From: Oscillospiraceae bacterium
GTDB taxonomy: Bacteria > Bacillota > Clostridia > Oscillospirales > Acutalibacteraceae
Direction: 5' to 3'
DNA length: 51,470 nt
Assembly (NCBI GenBank): GCA_031271865.1
Contig: JAISUW010000034.1
Coordinates: forward strand, 1-51,470
Shown: one piece after another, positions 42,077 to 50,649 of the stretch
Layout: each line of letters starts with the position of its first letter
Numbering within the stretch: position 1 is the stretch's first letter
Notes under the pieces: model-generated
Seen by the model: the letters and a program-made list of their open reading frames with translations, nothing else
The model's database searches: none
Told to the model about the DNA's origin: nothing
Position numbers and translations under genes: made by a program

Positions 42077-42304
42077 ATGAAAGATTGCGAAAACCACTGG
42101 CTGCTGGAGCCGAATCCATGGGAGAGCGAGGATATATTCCCCCGCTGCCCCTGCTGCGGCTGCGAAACAGAGAACATCTACCTAAAGAACGGCGCACCCA
42201 TTGGCTGCGATTGGTGCCTGACCTGCCGGAATGCAGCGGAGTGGCTTTGGGAGGAGCGTGAGCGCCGCACTGCCCGGAACGAGGACCTCAGCCGCGTTTG
42301 GTAA
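42077..42304 (+). CDS. Small cysteine-rich (zinc-ribbon-like) protein
   Basis: The 75-residue protein has CPCCGC at about residue 24 and CDWCLTC at about 44, enough Cys for one zinc ribbon, and a charged C-terminal helix (WLWEERERRTARNEDL). GGAAGGAGG precedes the ATG by 7 nt, a strong site. No family is recognised. Confidence 0.75.
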   Translation: MKDCENHWLLEPNPWESEDIFPRCPCCGCETENIYLKNGAPIGCDWCLTCRNAAEWLWEERERRTARNEDLSRVW

Positions 42305-42399
42305 GGAACCATTCGCGCCCCTTGCATGGATTTATAAGCACAGACAAAAGCACTTTATTCAGCGCAAAGCCAAACAGTAAAGCGAAAAGGAGAAGCAAT

Positions 42400-43047
42400 A
42401 TGAAGACATTCGCGGATTTTCACAAACGGATACGGAAAAACCCAAAACTGCGCCACCTGCTCTTCTTACTGGCGAGCCTGTTCGTAGCCATCGTCATGCT
42501 GGGAGCAACGTTCATTTCCGTCACATTCGAGGAGAACACCACCGCCGCATTCCTGCAAATTGAGAATGAGCGCGTCGCCGTTGTGGATAAACTGATAGAG
42601 CACATCGCTGCGGACGAGGCACTCACGGAGGAACAGATTCAGGGACTCATTGAAATAGCGGACGAATACCCCTACTATGGCGTTGCCCTCTACGATGTTT
42701 CCCAAGGCTTGGCGGGCATCACGAAGCGGGAGTACTCCCGCGGCGCCGTCCATCTGGAGGATGTCTATGCACGGCTTTTCAGCGATGGCTATGATTTTTC
42801 AAAAGATTTTACTTACGACATCTACTTTGCAGCGCAGAAACAGCAATGCAAAGGCTACAGCTTGGTCTGCGGGGAAGGGAAGATCCTCTTGGTCGGCCAC
42901 AACCCCGAGAAGATGGTGGAAGAAGGCTTCCAAAACTCAAAGTATGTTGTCGCCAAATGGCTTTTATTCGGAGAAACCCTGTATTCCCTGTTTGCGTCCT
43001 GCTGGTTTGTGCGCGAGCTGTTCGGGAAACCGGAGAAGGAGGAGTAG
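42400..43047 (+). CDS. Two-helix membrane protein with extracytoplasmic domain, unknown
   Basis: This is 215 residues: a basic N terminus, a membrane helix (about 20-45), an extracytoplasmic domain of about 130 residues, and a second membrane helix near the C terminus (about 180-200). The bitopic layout with a folded sensor-like middle resembles sensor parts of signalling proteins, but no kinase or cyclase domain follows. GGAGAAG precedes ATG 42400. A terminator hairpin follows. Confidence 0.75.
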   Translation: MKTFADFHKRIRKNPKLRHLLFLLASLFVAIVMLGATFISVTFEENTTAAFLQIENERVAVVDKLIEHIAADEALTEEQIQGLIEIADEYPYYGVALYDVSQGLAGITKREYSRGAVHLEDVYARLFSDGYDFSKDFTYDIYFAAQKQQCKGYSLVCGEGKILLVGHNPEKMVEEGFQNSKYVVAKWLLFGETLYSLFASCWFVRELFGKPEKEE

Positions 43048-43080
43048 TAGCATGGCAGAGCAGCCGAACCAAAAGAGAAA

Positions 43081-43101
43081 AGGCGCGGTCAGACCGCGCC
43101 T
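43081..43101. terminator. Terminator between convergent genes
   Basis: AGGCGCGGT, CAG, ACCGCGCCT form a perfect 9-bp hairpin between the membrane protein gene and the P-loop gene. Confidence 0.7.
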
Positions 43102-43135
43102 GTGGATGGAAATGAATTTTGCCGTCACGTGCGGC

Positions 43136-43558
43136 TTAGGCAGCCTCGGAGCAGAAATCAAACACTTCCGCCGGAAGGTCACCCTTGTCAGCGGAAACGG
43201 TGAAAGTAAAGCGCTTGCCCTCCGCTTCGCAGAGCGTGGTCTTGACTTTCTTCAGGAAAGCGGCAAGTTCATTGTAATCGCGGCTGCCGATGCGCAGCGT
43301 GGCATCCACAAAAATATGCGTAACGTCATAGTCAGAGGCGCAGATGCCGGACAAAAACCCATAGAAAGCATCATAGCCCGTAACACCGAATTCGTCGGCG
43401 GAAATCAACCGCACCTGCGGCTTGATTTGGCGGGTGAGTGTCTTACCCTTTTCCACACAGACAACATTGCCTGTGCTGGATTCGTAGGCCTCGTGGACAG
43501 CTGAAATTAATTTTTTGGTCTTCCCGGCACCGCGGGTGCCGATGATTAACTGAACCAT
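43136..43558 (-). CDS. Small P-loop ATPase
   Basis: The 140-residue protein has a Walker A GTRGAGKTKKLISAV (about residue 7) and a hydrophobic Walker B-like VTHIFVDAT (about 80). Clostridial proteins of this size with GTxGxGKTKKL are often labelled PilT-like or simply ATP-binding; no pilus genes are near and that label is doubtful. The ATG has GAGGAG upstream. It lies 54 nt downstream of pgi's 3' end on the same strand. Confidence 0.83.
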   Translation of the reverse strand: MVQLIIGTRGAGKTKKLISAVHEAYESSTGNVVCVEKGKTLTRQIKPQVRLISADEFGVTGYDAFYGFLSGICASDYDVTHIFVDATLRIGSRDYNELAAFLKKVKTTLCEAEGKRFTFTVSADKGDLPAEVFDFCSEAA

Positions 43559-43612
43559 GGGATTGTCCTCCTCATATTGTAGTTGGTTGTTGGGCGGATG
43601 GACGGGGGCGTA

Positions 43613-45004
43613 TTACAGGACTATGCCGTAGCGGGTAATTAATTCCTCACGGACAGGGTCATACTTGGGGTCTTTGTTTCCTAAGAGCGTGAACATATAG
43701 CGCTTATAGCTCTCCACACCGGGCTGGTCAAAAGGATTCACGCCGATAAGGTAACCGGAGAGCGCACAGGCTTTTTCGAAGAACGCAATGAGCCACCCGA
43801 GTGATTCTGCATCCCGCTTCGGGACGGTCAGCACCAGATTCGGCACCTTTCCGCCTTGGTGGGCGATGGCCGTCGCCGTGAAAGCCGTGCGGTTGATCTC
43901 ATGGAATGCCTTCCCGGCGATGTAGTTGAGTTTGTCGCCGTCGCTGTCCGCAGATGGGATGGCCAGCGGATTGTCGGCAGCTTCGAACTGGAGTACGGTC
44001 TCAAAGAACAGCCGTTCCCCCTCTTGGATGTACTGCCCCATGGAGTGCAAATCCGTTGTGAAGTTTACACCGGCAGGGAACAATCCCTTGCCGTCCTTGC
44101 CCTCGCTTTCCCCGAAGAGTTGTTTCCACCACTCGGTGAACATCACGAAAGAAGGTTCGTATGATGACAGTATCTCAGCCTTATACCCGGCTTTCAGGTA
44201 AAAGTAGGCGCGTAGTGCCGCGTAGTGCCAGCAGGCATTCGCGGACAGGGACTGTGCATCTTCCGCGTAGGCTGCTTCCGCGGCTGCCGCCCCGGCGAGC
44301 AGGGAATCCGACGCTTCCGCGCCGCAGGCCGCGAGAATCGGCAGAAGACCAACCGCCGTGAGAACACTGTAGCGCCCGCCGACATCATCCGGGACAACAA
44401 ACGTCTCCCAGCCTTGGGCATCGGCCTGCGCTTTCAGCGCACCGCGAGCGGCGTCGGTCGTGGCGTATATCCGCGCTTTGACTTCCTCCGGGTTATCGGG
44501 ATAGCGCCGAGAGAGCAAATCCCGGAAATAGCGGAAAGCGGCCGCGCACTCCAAAGTAGTGCCGGACTTGCTGATCACGTTGATGCTGAAACGCTTACCC
44601 TCAGTCAGAGCCGTAATGTCCGCCAAATCCGCCGCCGAGAGGCTGTTCCCGGTGAAGTAGACGCGCAGACCGTTTGTCAATTCATTGCGGTAGCGCCCCT
44701 GTAAACCTTCGATGACTGCGCGGGCACCCAAATAGCTCCCGCCGATACCGATAACAAGTAATACATCCGATTGCTCTTGTATGCGCAGGGCTGCTGCTTT
44801 CATGCGCTGATATTCACCGTGCCGCCCCGCGTTATAAGCGTGGTTTATATCCCCGCCCAAAGTCTGCCACCCGAGGAAGTCCGCGCCTTTGCCGCTGCCG
44901 TCCGTCAGCGTTTGGGCAGCTGCTTTGACCGCAGAAAGAAGCTCGGCTTCCTCCTCTGCACCGGGCAGGAAACCCTCGGCGTATTGGGTTGATAGCTCGA
45001 CCAT
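43613..45004 (-). CDS. pgi: Glucose-6-phosphate isomerase
   Basis: The 463-residue enzyme interconverts glucose-6-phosphate and fructose-6-phosphate. Signatures: VIGIGGSYLGARAVIEGLQG (about 80), NVISKSGTTLECA (about 140), the family pattern region SSYEPSFVMFTEWWKQLFGESEGKDGKG shown here only in part (catalytic Glu in EWWKQLFGESEG), and the C-terminal NPFDQPGVESYK. It is slightly longer than the usual clostridial form. It has a good promoter at 45055-45083 and GGGAGG before the ATG. Its upstream region borders the phage-type gene set. Confidence 0.96.
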   Translation of the reverse strand: MVELSTQYAEGFLPGAEEEAELLSAVKAAAQTLTDGSGKGADFLGWQTLGGDINHAYNAGRHGEYQRMKAAALRIQEQSDVLLVIGIGGSYLGARAVIEGLQGRYRNELTNGLRVYFTGNSLSAADLADITALTEGKRFSINVISKSGTTLECAAAFRYFRDLLSRRYPDNPEEVKARIYATTDAARGALKAQADAQGWETFVVPDDVGGRYSVLTAVGLLPILAACGAEASDSLLAGAAAAEAAYAEDAQSLSANACWHYAALRAYFYLKAGYKAEILSSYEPSFVMFTEWWKQLFGESEGKDGKGLFPAGVNFTTDLHSMGQYIQEGERLFFETVLQFEAADNPLAIPSADSDGDKLNYIAGKAFHEINRTAFTATAIAHQGGKVPNLVLTVPKRDAESLGWLIAFFEKACALSGYLIGVNPFDQPGVESYKRYMFTLLGNKDPKYDPVREELITRYGIVL

Positions 45005-45054
45005 GTGCCGCCTCCCTCTTGCCTTGCTTTGCCGTGCTTGTTTTGTGTAAAACG

Positions 45055-45083
45055 ATTATACCAGAATCTACAGGTAAAGTCAA
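45055..45083 (-). promoter_or_regulatory. Promoter of pgi
   Basis: TTGACT (45083-45078), 17-nt spacer, TATAAT (45060-45055) on the minus strand. Between it and the portal gene is a short hairpin (GACGGG/CCCGTC, 45129-45146); no clear plus-strand promoter for the phage-type genes is visible. Confidence 0.88.
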
Positions 45084-45161
45084 GGGTAGGGATGTGAACT
45101 TTTTATGATATATCGGATGAATACCGCAGACGGGCGTATACCCGTCGGAAAGGAGAACAAA

Positions 45162-46220
45162 ATGGCAGGAAAGGAAATCCCCGGCCAGGCAGTTGCCTAT
45201 CCGGGGCAGGAAAGCGATTTCTGGTACAGTCTGCGCCGCAGCGTGCCCGCGCTGGATGCCGCCATTGGTCACCTGGTCCGCTTATCCGGCGGTTTTCAGG
45301 CCGAAACCGAGCCGGCAGCGCAGGACTACTTAGCTGAAATCACTTCGCAAATCTCTGTGGACGGCACGCGTCAAGGTCTGTCCGCCTTTGCCGACAGCTA
45401 CCTGGAGCAGCTCCTCACCTGCGGCACAGCCGTCGGCGAACTCTCAGCCGCCGTGCAAGACGGACGAATCGTCCCGCTGCTCTCCAACGTCCCCTTACGC
45501 GCCGTAGCTTTGCGGCGCACGATGAGCGGTGCGGAGATTTGCGCCGTGGGCAAAGACGGCGCAATGCTCCCCCTCAAGCATCCGGAGCATGTCTTTCTCT
45601 CCGTCCTCTCGCCGATCCCCGGCAGCTTGTGCGGGACAAGCCTTTTGGCAGGCTTAGACGGTCCGGCGGGTGCGTTCGTGCAGATTCTGGACACCGTCAA
45701 ACGCAACTGGGAGCGTTTGGGGAGTGTGCGTTACCATGTATCCACCCACGCCGATACCGCCGGCGGTGCGCCTGCCGCTGCCCGCGCGGGCCAGTTGGCG
45801 GAGCGTTGGCGCGAATGTATGCGCACAGAGGGTGCCCCCCCGCAGGACTTTATTACGACAGGGAATGTGGAGATAAAGGTCATCGGTGCCGAGTGCAGGC
45901 TCCCGGATTGCGCCGTCCCTATCCGTACGCTGTTGGAGCAGATGGTCGCGAAAACCGGCTTGCCGCCGTTCTTGCTCGGCTTGCAATGGGGTACCGCCGA
46001 CAGGCTCGGCACGGCGCAATTGGATTTGCTGACCACCGGTATTGAGAGCTACCGCCGCATTCTGACGCCGGTTTTGGTGCGCATCTGCCGCTGTCTGCTG
46101 CAGCTGGCCGGTTTTTGCAGTGATGTCAGCATCCTATGGGAGGATGTCTCCCTAAAGGATACCGTAGAAACAGCCAAAGCCGCCCTCCTGCGCGCCCAAA
46201 CCCAAGCCCTGCTCCAGTAG
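45162..46220 (+). CDS. Phage portal-like protein
   Basis: The 352-residue protein resembles short portal proteins of clostridial cryptic prophages: an N-terminal domain (YSLRRSVPALDAAIGHLVRL), a middle region, and the clip/stem-like C-terminal segment DFITTGNVEIKVIGAECRLP then LLEQMVAKTGLPPFLLGL and TTGIESYRRILTPVLVRI. Portal rings let DNA enter the prohead. The length is at the short end for the family. ATG 45162 has AAAGGAG; an upstream open frame to 45105 is unlikely. It is the first gene of the set and no terminase gene precedes it, since pgi lies immediately upstream in the opposite direction. Confidence 0.82.
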   Translation: MAGKEIPGQAVAYPGQESDFWYSLRRSVPALDAAIGHLVRLSGGFQAETEPAAQDYLAEITSQISVDGTRQGLSAFADSYLEQLLTCGTAVGELSAAVQDGRIVPLLSNVPLRAVALRRTMSGAEICAVGKDGAMLPLKHPEHVFLSVLSPIPGSLCGTSLLAGLDGPAGAFVQILDTVKRNWERLGSVRYHVSTHADTAGGAPAAARAGQLAERWRECMRTEGAPPQDFITTGNVEIKVIGAECRLPDCAVPIRTLLEQMVAKTGLPPFLLGLQWGTADRLGTAQLDLLTTGIESYRRILTPVLVRICRCLLQLAGFCSDVSILWEDVSLKDTVETAKAALLRAQTQALLQ

Positions 46221-46337
46221 CAGTGAAGCATGCGCATGAATACACAACCGACCGCTGCCTGAAAGGGGGGATGCCTATGATTGTCTGACACCGGCCGCCC
46301 AAAGGAGCCTTAGGATGTGAAGGAAGGAGAATACAAG

Positions 46338-47366
46338 ATGATTTACAGGAAGTACTGTGCTGCCGTCGGCGGGAGTCCGCCCGCCGGCGGAACCCCGGAG
46401 GGGGAGGAGTTGGAGCAAATCAATTTCTTTACCCTGCGCAAATTCACGGCGGAGGAAGTCTTTGTCTTCCGCTGCACCCTCTGCGACAATGAGATCGACC
46501 GCGACTACGACCGTTTCACGACTGAAGCTCTCCATACGCTTTCCCGCTTATTTGTGGGCCGCACCGGACTCTTTGACCACTCCGCCAAAGCCCGCGACCA
46601 AGTCATGCGCATCTTTTCCTGCGCCGTGGAGGAAGTCCCCGAACGCACCAACCGCTTGGGCGAACCCTATGTCCGGCTGAACGCCAAGGCATACCTCCCG
46701 CGCCTGCCGGAAAACGAATCCCTCATCTTAGAGATTGAAGCCGGCATAAAAAAGGAAATCAGTGTGTCCTGCGCCATGCGCTCCCCGCGCTGCTCCGTCT
46801 GCGGCGAATACTTCGAAAGCGACGAGTGCCCCCACGCCAAAGGCGACACCGAATGCGCCAAAGTGCCCGTCCATGCCGTCCTCGCCGAGCCGGTGGATGC
46901 CTTTGAGTTCTCCTTCGTCGCCATTCCGGCGCAGCCTGCGGCGGGCGTGCACAGCATGGACTGCCGTGCCGTGGAGCAGCAAACGGTATACGAGGACGAA
47001 CGCACACCGCCGCGGCATCCCCAAATGGAGCAAGGCTCCGCCCTCAACTTCTTCAAGCAGAAGTTAGCCGCGGGCCTCCCATTCACGACGCCGCGGTACG
47101 CGGTCGGGGAGCTGCGCCAAGCGATAGAGCTTTTAGAAGAGCAAGCGCAAAAGAGTGCGGACTGGCTAAGCGGCTTACGCAGCGATGTGCGCCGCAGTTT
47201 GGTGCTGGCGATGCCGGGCTTGCCGCCGGAGGCATACGACGGCATGGTAGCGGATGCGGAACCGGCGCAACTGGAAGCGCTCCGGGCGTGTGCGTGGAGC
47301 CGGCTGAACGGCCCGCAACTCATCGGCGAGACCCCCTCCGAGGATGTCGCCCCTTACAAAATCTGA
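46338..47366 (+). CDS. Phage prohead protease-like protein
   Basis: The 342-residue protein has an N-terminal region resembling phage prohead proteases: FRCTLCDNEIDRDYDRFTTE, LFVGRTGLFDHSAKARDQVM (with His), an EIEAGIKKEISVSCAMRS strand (Ser), a Cys/His cluster CSVCGEYFESDECPHAKGD that may bind zinc, and DAFEFSFVAIPAQPAAGVH. The last 100 residues (from about 245) are helical and could be a scaffold part. It should cleave scaffold and capsid during head maturation. ATG 46338 has AGGAGA 7 nt upstream; a GTG at 46317 is also in frame. The 117-nt gap before it holds only a five-codon ORF. Confidence 0.75.
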   Translation: MIYRKYCAAVGGSPPAGGTPEGEELEQINFFTLRKFTAEEVFVFRCTLCDNEIDRDYDRFTTEALHTLSRLFVGRTGLFDHSAKARDQVMRIFSCAVEEVPERTNRLGEPYVRLNAKAYLPRLPENESLILEIEAGIKKEISVSCAMRSPRCSVCGEYFESDECPHAKGDTECAKVPVHAVLAEPVDAFEFSFVAIPAQPAAGVHSMDCRAVEQQTVYEDERTPPRHPQMEQGSALNFFKQKLAAGLPFTTPRYAVGELRQAIELLEEQAQKSADWLSGLRSDVRRSLVLAMPGLPPEAYDGMVADAEPAQLEALRACAWSRLNGPQLIGETPSEDVAPYKI

Positions 47367-47416
47367 CATTGGCCGAAAGACACCGGGATACAGTAATAGG
47401 AAAAGGAGATATAATC

Positions 47417-48433
47417 ATGGCTTATGACAACCTCACGTTCGACAAATCCATCTATGCGGCAAACCTGGACTTCACGAAAGCGCTGGAGGCGCTCGACCCC
47501 TCGTCCGCTTATCTCGGCACAGAACTTGCCGGCACCGACGCCTTTGAGCGGCAGCTGCTGCGCTACGGCATCCGCCTGAAAGGCACCGACGCCTCTCGGG
47601 TAGAGAAGTTCTTCCAAAACGCCCAGACGGCGGTGCTGTTTCCTGAGTATATCGCCCGCACAGTACGCACCGCCCTGGAGGAAGCGGAAGTCCTCAACCG
47701 CCTCTGCGCCGTGCGCACGCACATCGATGGCATGGACTACCGCTCCATAGAGAGCACCGACCTCGCGGCCATCGACGTAGCGGAGGCCATCGCGGAGGGA
47801 GCGGAACTCGGCACCACACAGATAAAGAACAAGGCCCAACTCGTGCAGCTGCAAAAGTACGGTCGCCGCATCATGGCCTCGTATGAAGCCGTCCGCGGGC
47901 ATTCCATTGCCCTGTTTACGGTCATGCTCAAGCGCATCGGCACGGAGATGGCGAATGCGCAGCTGAACGCCGCCGTCACAACCCTCCTGACCTCTGTGGA
48001 TGCCGCCAACACAATTGCGTGTGACGGCACGACTGCCAACCTGCAAGCCTTGGCTCAGCTCTGGTCCGCTTTTGAAAGCTCCCCCTTGAGCGTCCTGATA
48101 TGCGGGATGCAGCGTTTCACGGAGATTGTATCAGACTACGACTTCACGCGCCCGGATGCCGGCTTGAAGTTTGTAGGCACCGGCAACCCGGGAACGCCGG
48201 TCGGCGCCCTCTTGATAAAGTCCGCCTTGGTGCCGGACGATTGCATCTTGGGACTTGCCGGCAGCGACGCGTTGGAAATGGTTGAGAGCGGCTCCATTGT
48301 CACCGACTACGAGAAGTGGATCTCCCATCAGTTCGACTGTGCGTCCGTGACCGCAACCGCCGGCTTCAATGTCATCACACCCGCCTCCGTCAAGAAGCTG
48401 ACCTTCGGTGCTTCCGGCGAAAGCGACGGCTGA
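47417..48433 (+). CDS. Phage major capsid protein-like
   Basis: The 338-residue protein has an N-terminal scaffold-free stretch (MAYDNLTFDKSIYAANLDFT), then RVEKFFQNAQTAVLFPEYIA and a TALEEAEVLNRLCAVRTHID segment typical of clostridial HK97-fold-type capsid proteins, and a C-terminal part (ISHQFDCASVTATAGFNVIT) with strands near the end of the shell protein. The ribosome binding site AAAAGGAG is strong, as expected for an abundant protein. A GC-rich repeat region of 589 bp follows before the next gene. Confidence 0.8.
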   Translation: MAYDNLTFDKSIYAANLDFTKALEALDPSSAYLGTELAGTDAFERQLLRYGIRLKGTDASRVEKFFQNAQTAVLFPEYIARTVRTALEEAEVLNRLCAVRTHIDGMDYRSIESTDLAAIDVAEAIAEGAELGTTQIKNKAQLVQLQKYGRRIMASYEAVRGHSIALFTVMLKRIGTEMANAQLNAAVTTLLTSVDAANTIACDGTTANLQALAQLWSAFESSPLSVLICGMQRFTEIVSDYDFTRPDAGLKFVGTGNPGTPVGALLIKSALVPDDCILGLAGSDALEMVESGSIVTDYEKWISHQFDCASVTATAGFNVITPASVKKLTFGASGESDG

Positions 48434-48651
48434 TTCAAGAGGCAAGAGGCAAGCGCGGCGGAAAAGGTTACAATCGGTAACAAAAAATATCCAAAATCCG
48501 CCGCACAATCCCTGCTTCCGGAGGCAAGAGGCAAGAAGCAAGAAGCAAGCGCGGCGGAAAAGGGTTACAAACGGTAACAAAAAATATCCAAAATCCGCCG
48601 CGCTATCCCTGCTTCCGGAGGCAAAAAGCAAGACCAAGCACCCAACCCAGA
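48434..48651. repeat. Tandem composite GTTAC/CAAGARG element after capsid gene
   Basis: Two ~97-bp copies each have CAAGAGG/CAAGAAG heptads, GCGCGGCGGA, the 15-bp core (48467-48481 and 48564-48578), an A-tract, ATCCAAAA and TCCGCCGC. The outer GCGGCGGA/TCCGCCGC arms could fold into a long hairpin around the core. No gene is supported here. Confidence 0.88.
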
Positions 48652-48930
48652 CAGGAAACCGAAACCCTGCCCCCAACCCACATAGAGGCCCCCAAGGAGC
48701 GCCTATGGAAAATTCGCCCTACAGGACACAAGGCGAATTTTCCATCCAAGCGGGCAAGTCTCAACGGGGGTCCGGGGGACCCCCCGGCCGCGGGGGGTCC
48801 CGGGGGCGCCGCGGGACGCGCCCCCGGGCGGGGGTTTGGGGGCGGCGCCCCCAAGGTGGGAGCACCAAGCAATCCTTTCCACCCAACTAAGAGGCAGAAC
48901 CCAACCAAAGTGCAAACCCATTCCTCCCAA
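48652..48930 (+). repeat. GC-rich element copy 1, with 14-bp hairpin
   Basis: From CAGGAAACCGAAACC (48652) the element runs through a perfect hairpin (arms 48705-48718 and 48732-48745, loop 13 nt), the conserved CCAAGCGGGCAAGT, a very G/C-rich tract (about 48765-48860) and ends near AAAGTGCAAACCCA. An inverted near-copy lies at 50936-51178. This and 48931-49021 hold no supported gene. Confidence 0.88.
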
Positions 48931-49021
48931 CCGGAGGCAAGCGGCAAGAGACAGGAGGACGGGGACACCGCCGCCCCCGACCCGGCACACCCTGCCGCCC
49001 ACAACCGAAAGGAGAAGTATC

Positions 49022-49390
49022 ATGTCCGCGATAGACACCGTAAACGCCAAGTTTCTTCTCTACTGTCCCCTTTCCGCCGCGGAGCAATCGGCGGCGGAAG
49101 ATCTATGCGCCGAGAGCTACGCCCGCATCCAGGCGCGTCTGCATTCACCCGAAGACGATGCCGAAGACGACCGCGTCCTGCAATGTGCCGCCTTAGAAGC
49201 GGCATACGACTGGGTCTGCCGCAAGTGCTTGGAGCAGCTCAAGCGCCCGGCATTCCGCGCCGGCGACATCACCGTTGCGTCCCCGGATTACCTGCGCGCT
49301 TTCGACATGATATACCGGCTCTGGCACATCGCCCTCGACGATGCCGCACCGCTGCTGAAAGACCCCGCTTTCTATGCCGAAAGCGTATAA
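49022..49390 (+). CDS. Phage head-tail connector-like protein
   Basis: The 122-residue mostly helical protein has a small acidic middle (EDDAEDDRV), as in head-tail connector (gp6/gp15-like) proteins, and an all-helix C-terminal half (AALEAAYDWVCRKCLEQLKR). AAGGAG lies 7 nt before ATG 49022. It is followed by a strong terminator hairpin (49395-49426). The assignment rests on size, helicity and position after the capsid gene. Confidence 0.6.
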   Translation: MSAIDTVNAKFLLYCPLSAAEQSAAEDLCAESYARIQARLHSPEDDAEDDRVLQCAALEAAYDWVCRKCLEQLKRPAFRAGDITVASPDYLRAFDMIYRLWHIALDDAAPLLKDPAFYAESV

Positions 49391-49394
49391 CGCC

Positions 49395-49426
49395 GGGGCA
49401 GGGCTGCAAAGGCCCTGCCCCATTTT
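49395..49426 (+). terminator. Rho-independent terminator
   Basis: GGGGCAGGGC, a 7-nt loop, GCCCTGCCCC, then ATTTTT. It is the best terminator in the window, placed between the connector-like gene and the next structural gene, so read-through or a separate promoter is needed for the genes that follow. Confidence 0.85.
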
Positions 49427-49446
49427 TAATACAGGAGGGAACCCAA

Positions 49447-49773
49447 ATGGACGAATTCTTCGCAGCCTACGGCCGTCCCTGTACCCTGCAGGCGCAAGGC
49501 AGCCAAACACAGGGCGAGCCATTCTACGCATTCATAGAACCCTTGCGCTATAAGAACAAGATGTACGTCGGCGGCATCAACACCCAAATCGGCTTCAATC
49601 GCGAGGGGTATTATCTCTGCATGGCCCCGGCGGAATCCGGCATAGCCGAAACCCCGGACGGCGTCATCGTCCTCTCCCCGACCGAATCCTACACCATCGA
49701 CCGTGCCGAGCGCGTATGGCTTGGCACGGAAATCTGCTACATCTGGGCGATTCTGCGCTCTGTAGTTGTATAA
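49447..49773 (+). CDS. Small phage completion-type protein
   Basis: The 108-residue protein is a mostly beta protein (MDEFFAAYGRPCTLQAQGSQ; GYYLCMAPAESG), in the position of a head-completion or stopper-type protein between connector and tail genes. No strong family motif is seen. AGGAGG precedes the ATG by 8 nt. Confidence 0.55.
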   Translation: MDEFFAAYGRPCTLQAQGSQTQGEPFYAFIEPLRYKNKMYVGGINTQIGFNREGYYLCMAPAESGIAETPDGVIVLSPTESYTIDRAERVWLGTEICYIWAILRSVVV

Positions 49774-49785
49774 GGAGGTAAATCC

Positions 49786-50649
49786 ATGCCCGAAAACAGT
49801 GCCATCAGCGCCCTCCCCGCAGACATTGCCGCCTGGCTCGCGGCGCAGGACGCAGTGAACACCCAAGCCGCCGTCATCACGGCCTTCCCGGCAAGCAACA
49901 AGCCCGTCCCGCTCAGCACACCGATAGTCGCGGTCGGTCTCTCCAAAGCTTCCATCACAGACAAGTTCGTTGCAAATGACGACGGTGTCCTGGAGGAGCA
50001 GGAGTACTGCCGCACGGCCGAACTGCGCATCAGCTTCACCATCCACGTCCCTTACCGCATGGGGGGCGCCGTATGCCACAGTCTCTGGACGCTTGTCACG
50101 GATCTGCTCACCTTCGCCTCCGACCTGAACATCACCGCCTCCGGCTGCAATCAAGTCAAGCCGCAGCGGGATACCGACAGCTTCTCCTTAGAGGCCTGGT
50201 GCGATGTCTTGGCGGACTTCTGCCCCGCCGAATCCACCGGCTTGGAGTTGGAGAGCTTCCTCCCGAAAGACATCCTCTGCGGTTCCCACATCTCCAATAC
50301 AGCGATTCATCTCTCCGCCGCCGACCGCGCCTGGATAAACGCCCCCTACCGCAGCGGCACGTACATCGGCGACGGCACCGCCTCCCGCACCATTGCTTTG
50401 GACGTTTCGCCGGTTTACGTCACCGTCTGGGCGGACGAATACCCGCCGTTCCTAGCCGACTTCACGGCCGGCACGGTGCAGACCTATGCAGCGCAAGGCA
50501 GCACCACCGCCGCCACCCTCGGTCTGTCCCTCACGGCAAGTGGCTTCCGCCTCACCACCGGGAGCGCCGCAACCTTAGGCAACACTGCCGCCGCGCTCAA
50601 CATCGCCGGCCTGACCTACGCCTACTTCGCCCTCGTGCAAGACGCATGA
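49786..50649 (+). CDS. Phage tail-type protein with adhesin-like C-terminal domain
   Basis: The 287-residue protein has an N-terminal half (about 1-165) of tail-completion type (AAQDAVNTQAAVITAFPASN) and a C-terminal half (from about 190) with SGTYIGDGTASRTIALDVSP, a motif common in phage tail fibre or adhesin domains, and a Gly/Thr/Ala-rich end (TLGLSLTASGFRLTTGSAAT). It is the last structural gene; AAGGAGG precedes it. No tape measure, sheath or baseplate gene follows. Confidence 0.6.
   Translation: MPENSAISALPADIAAWLAAQDAVNTQAAVITAFPASNKPVPLSTPIVAVGLSKASITDKFVANDDGVLEEQEYCRTAELRISFTIHVPYRMGGAVCHSLWTLVTDLLTFASDLNITASGCNQVKPQRDTDSFSLEAWCDVLADFCPAESTGLELESFLPKDILCGSHISNTAIHLSAADRAWINAPYRSGTYIGDGTASRTIALDVSPVYVTVWADEYPPFLADFTAGTVQTYAAQGSTTAATLGLSLTASGFRLTTGSAATLGNTAAALNIAGLTYAYFALVQDA

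Noticed and set aside
46271-46288. Short ORF between portal and protease genes
   Set aside because: Only five codons; most likely chance, although a small gene may have been deleted here.
48700-49021. Long open frames across the G/C-rich element
   Set aside because: They arise from the extreme base composition, run on both strands, and lack sites or family features.
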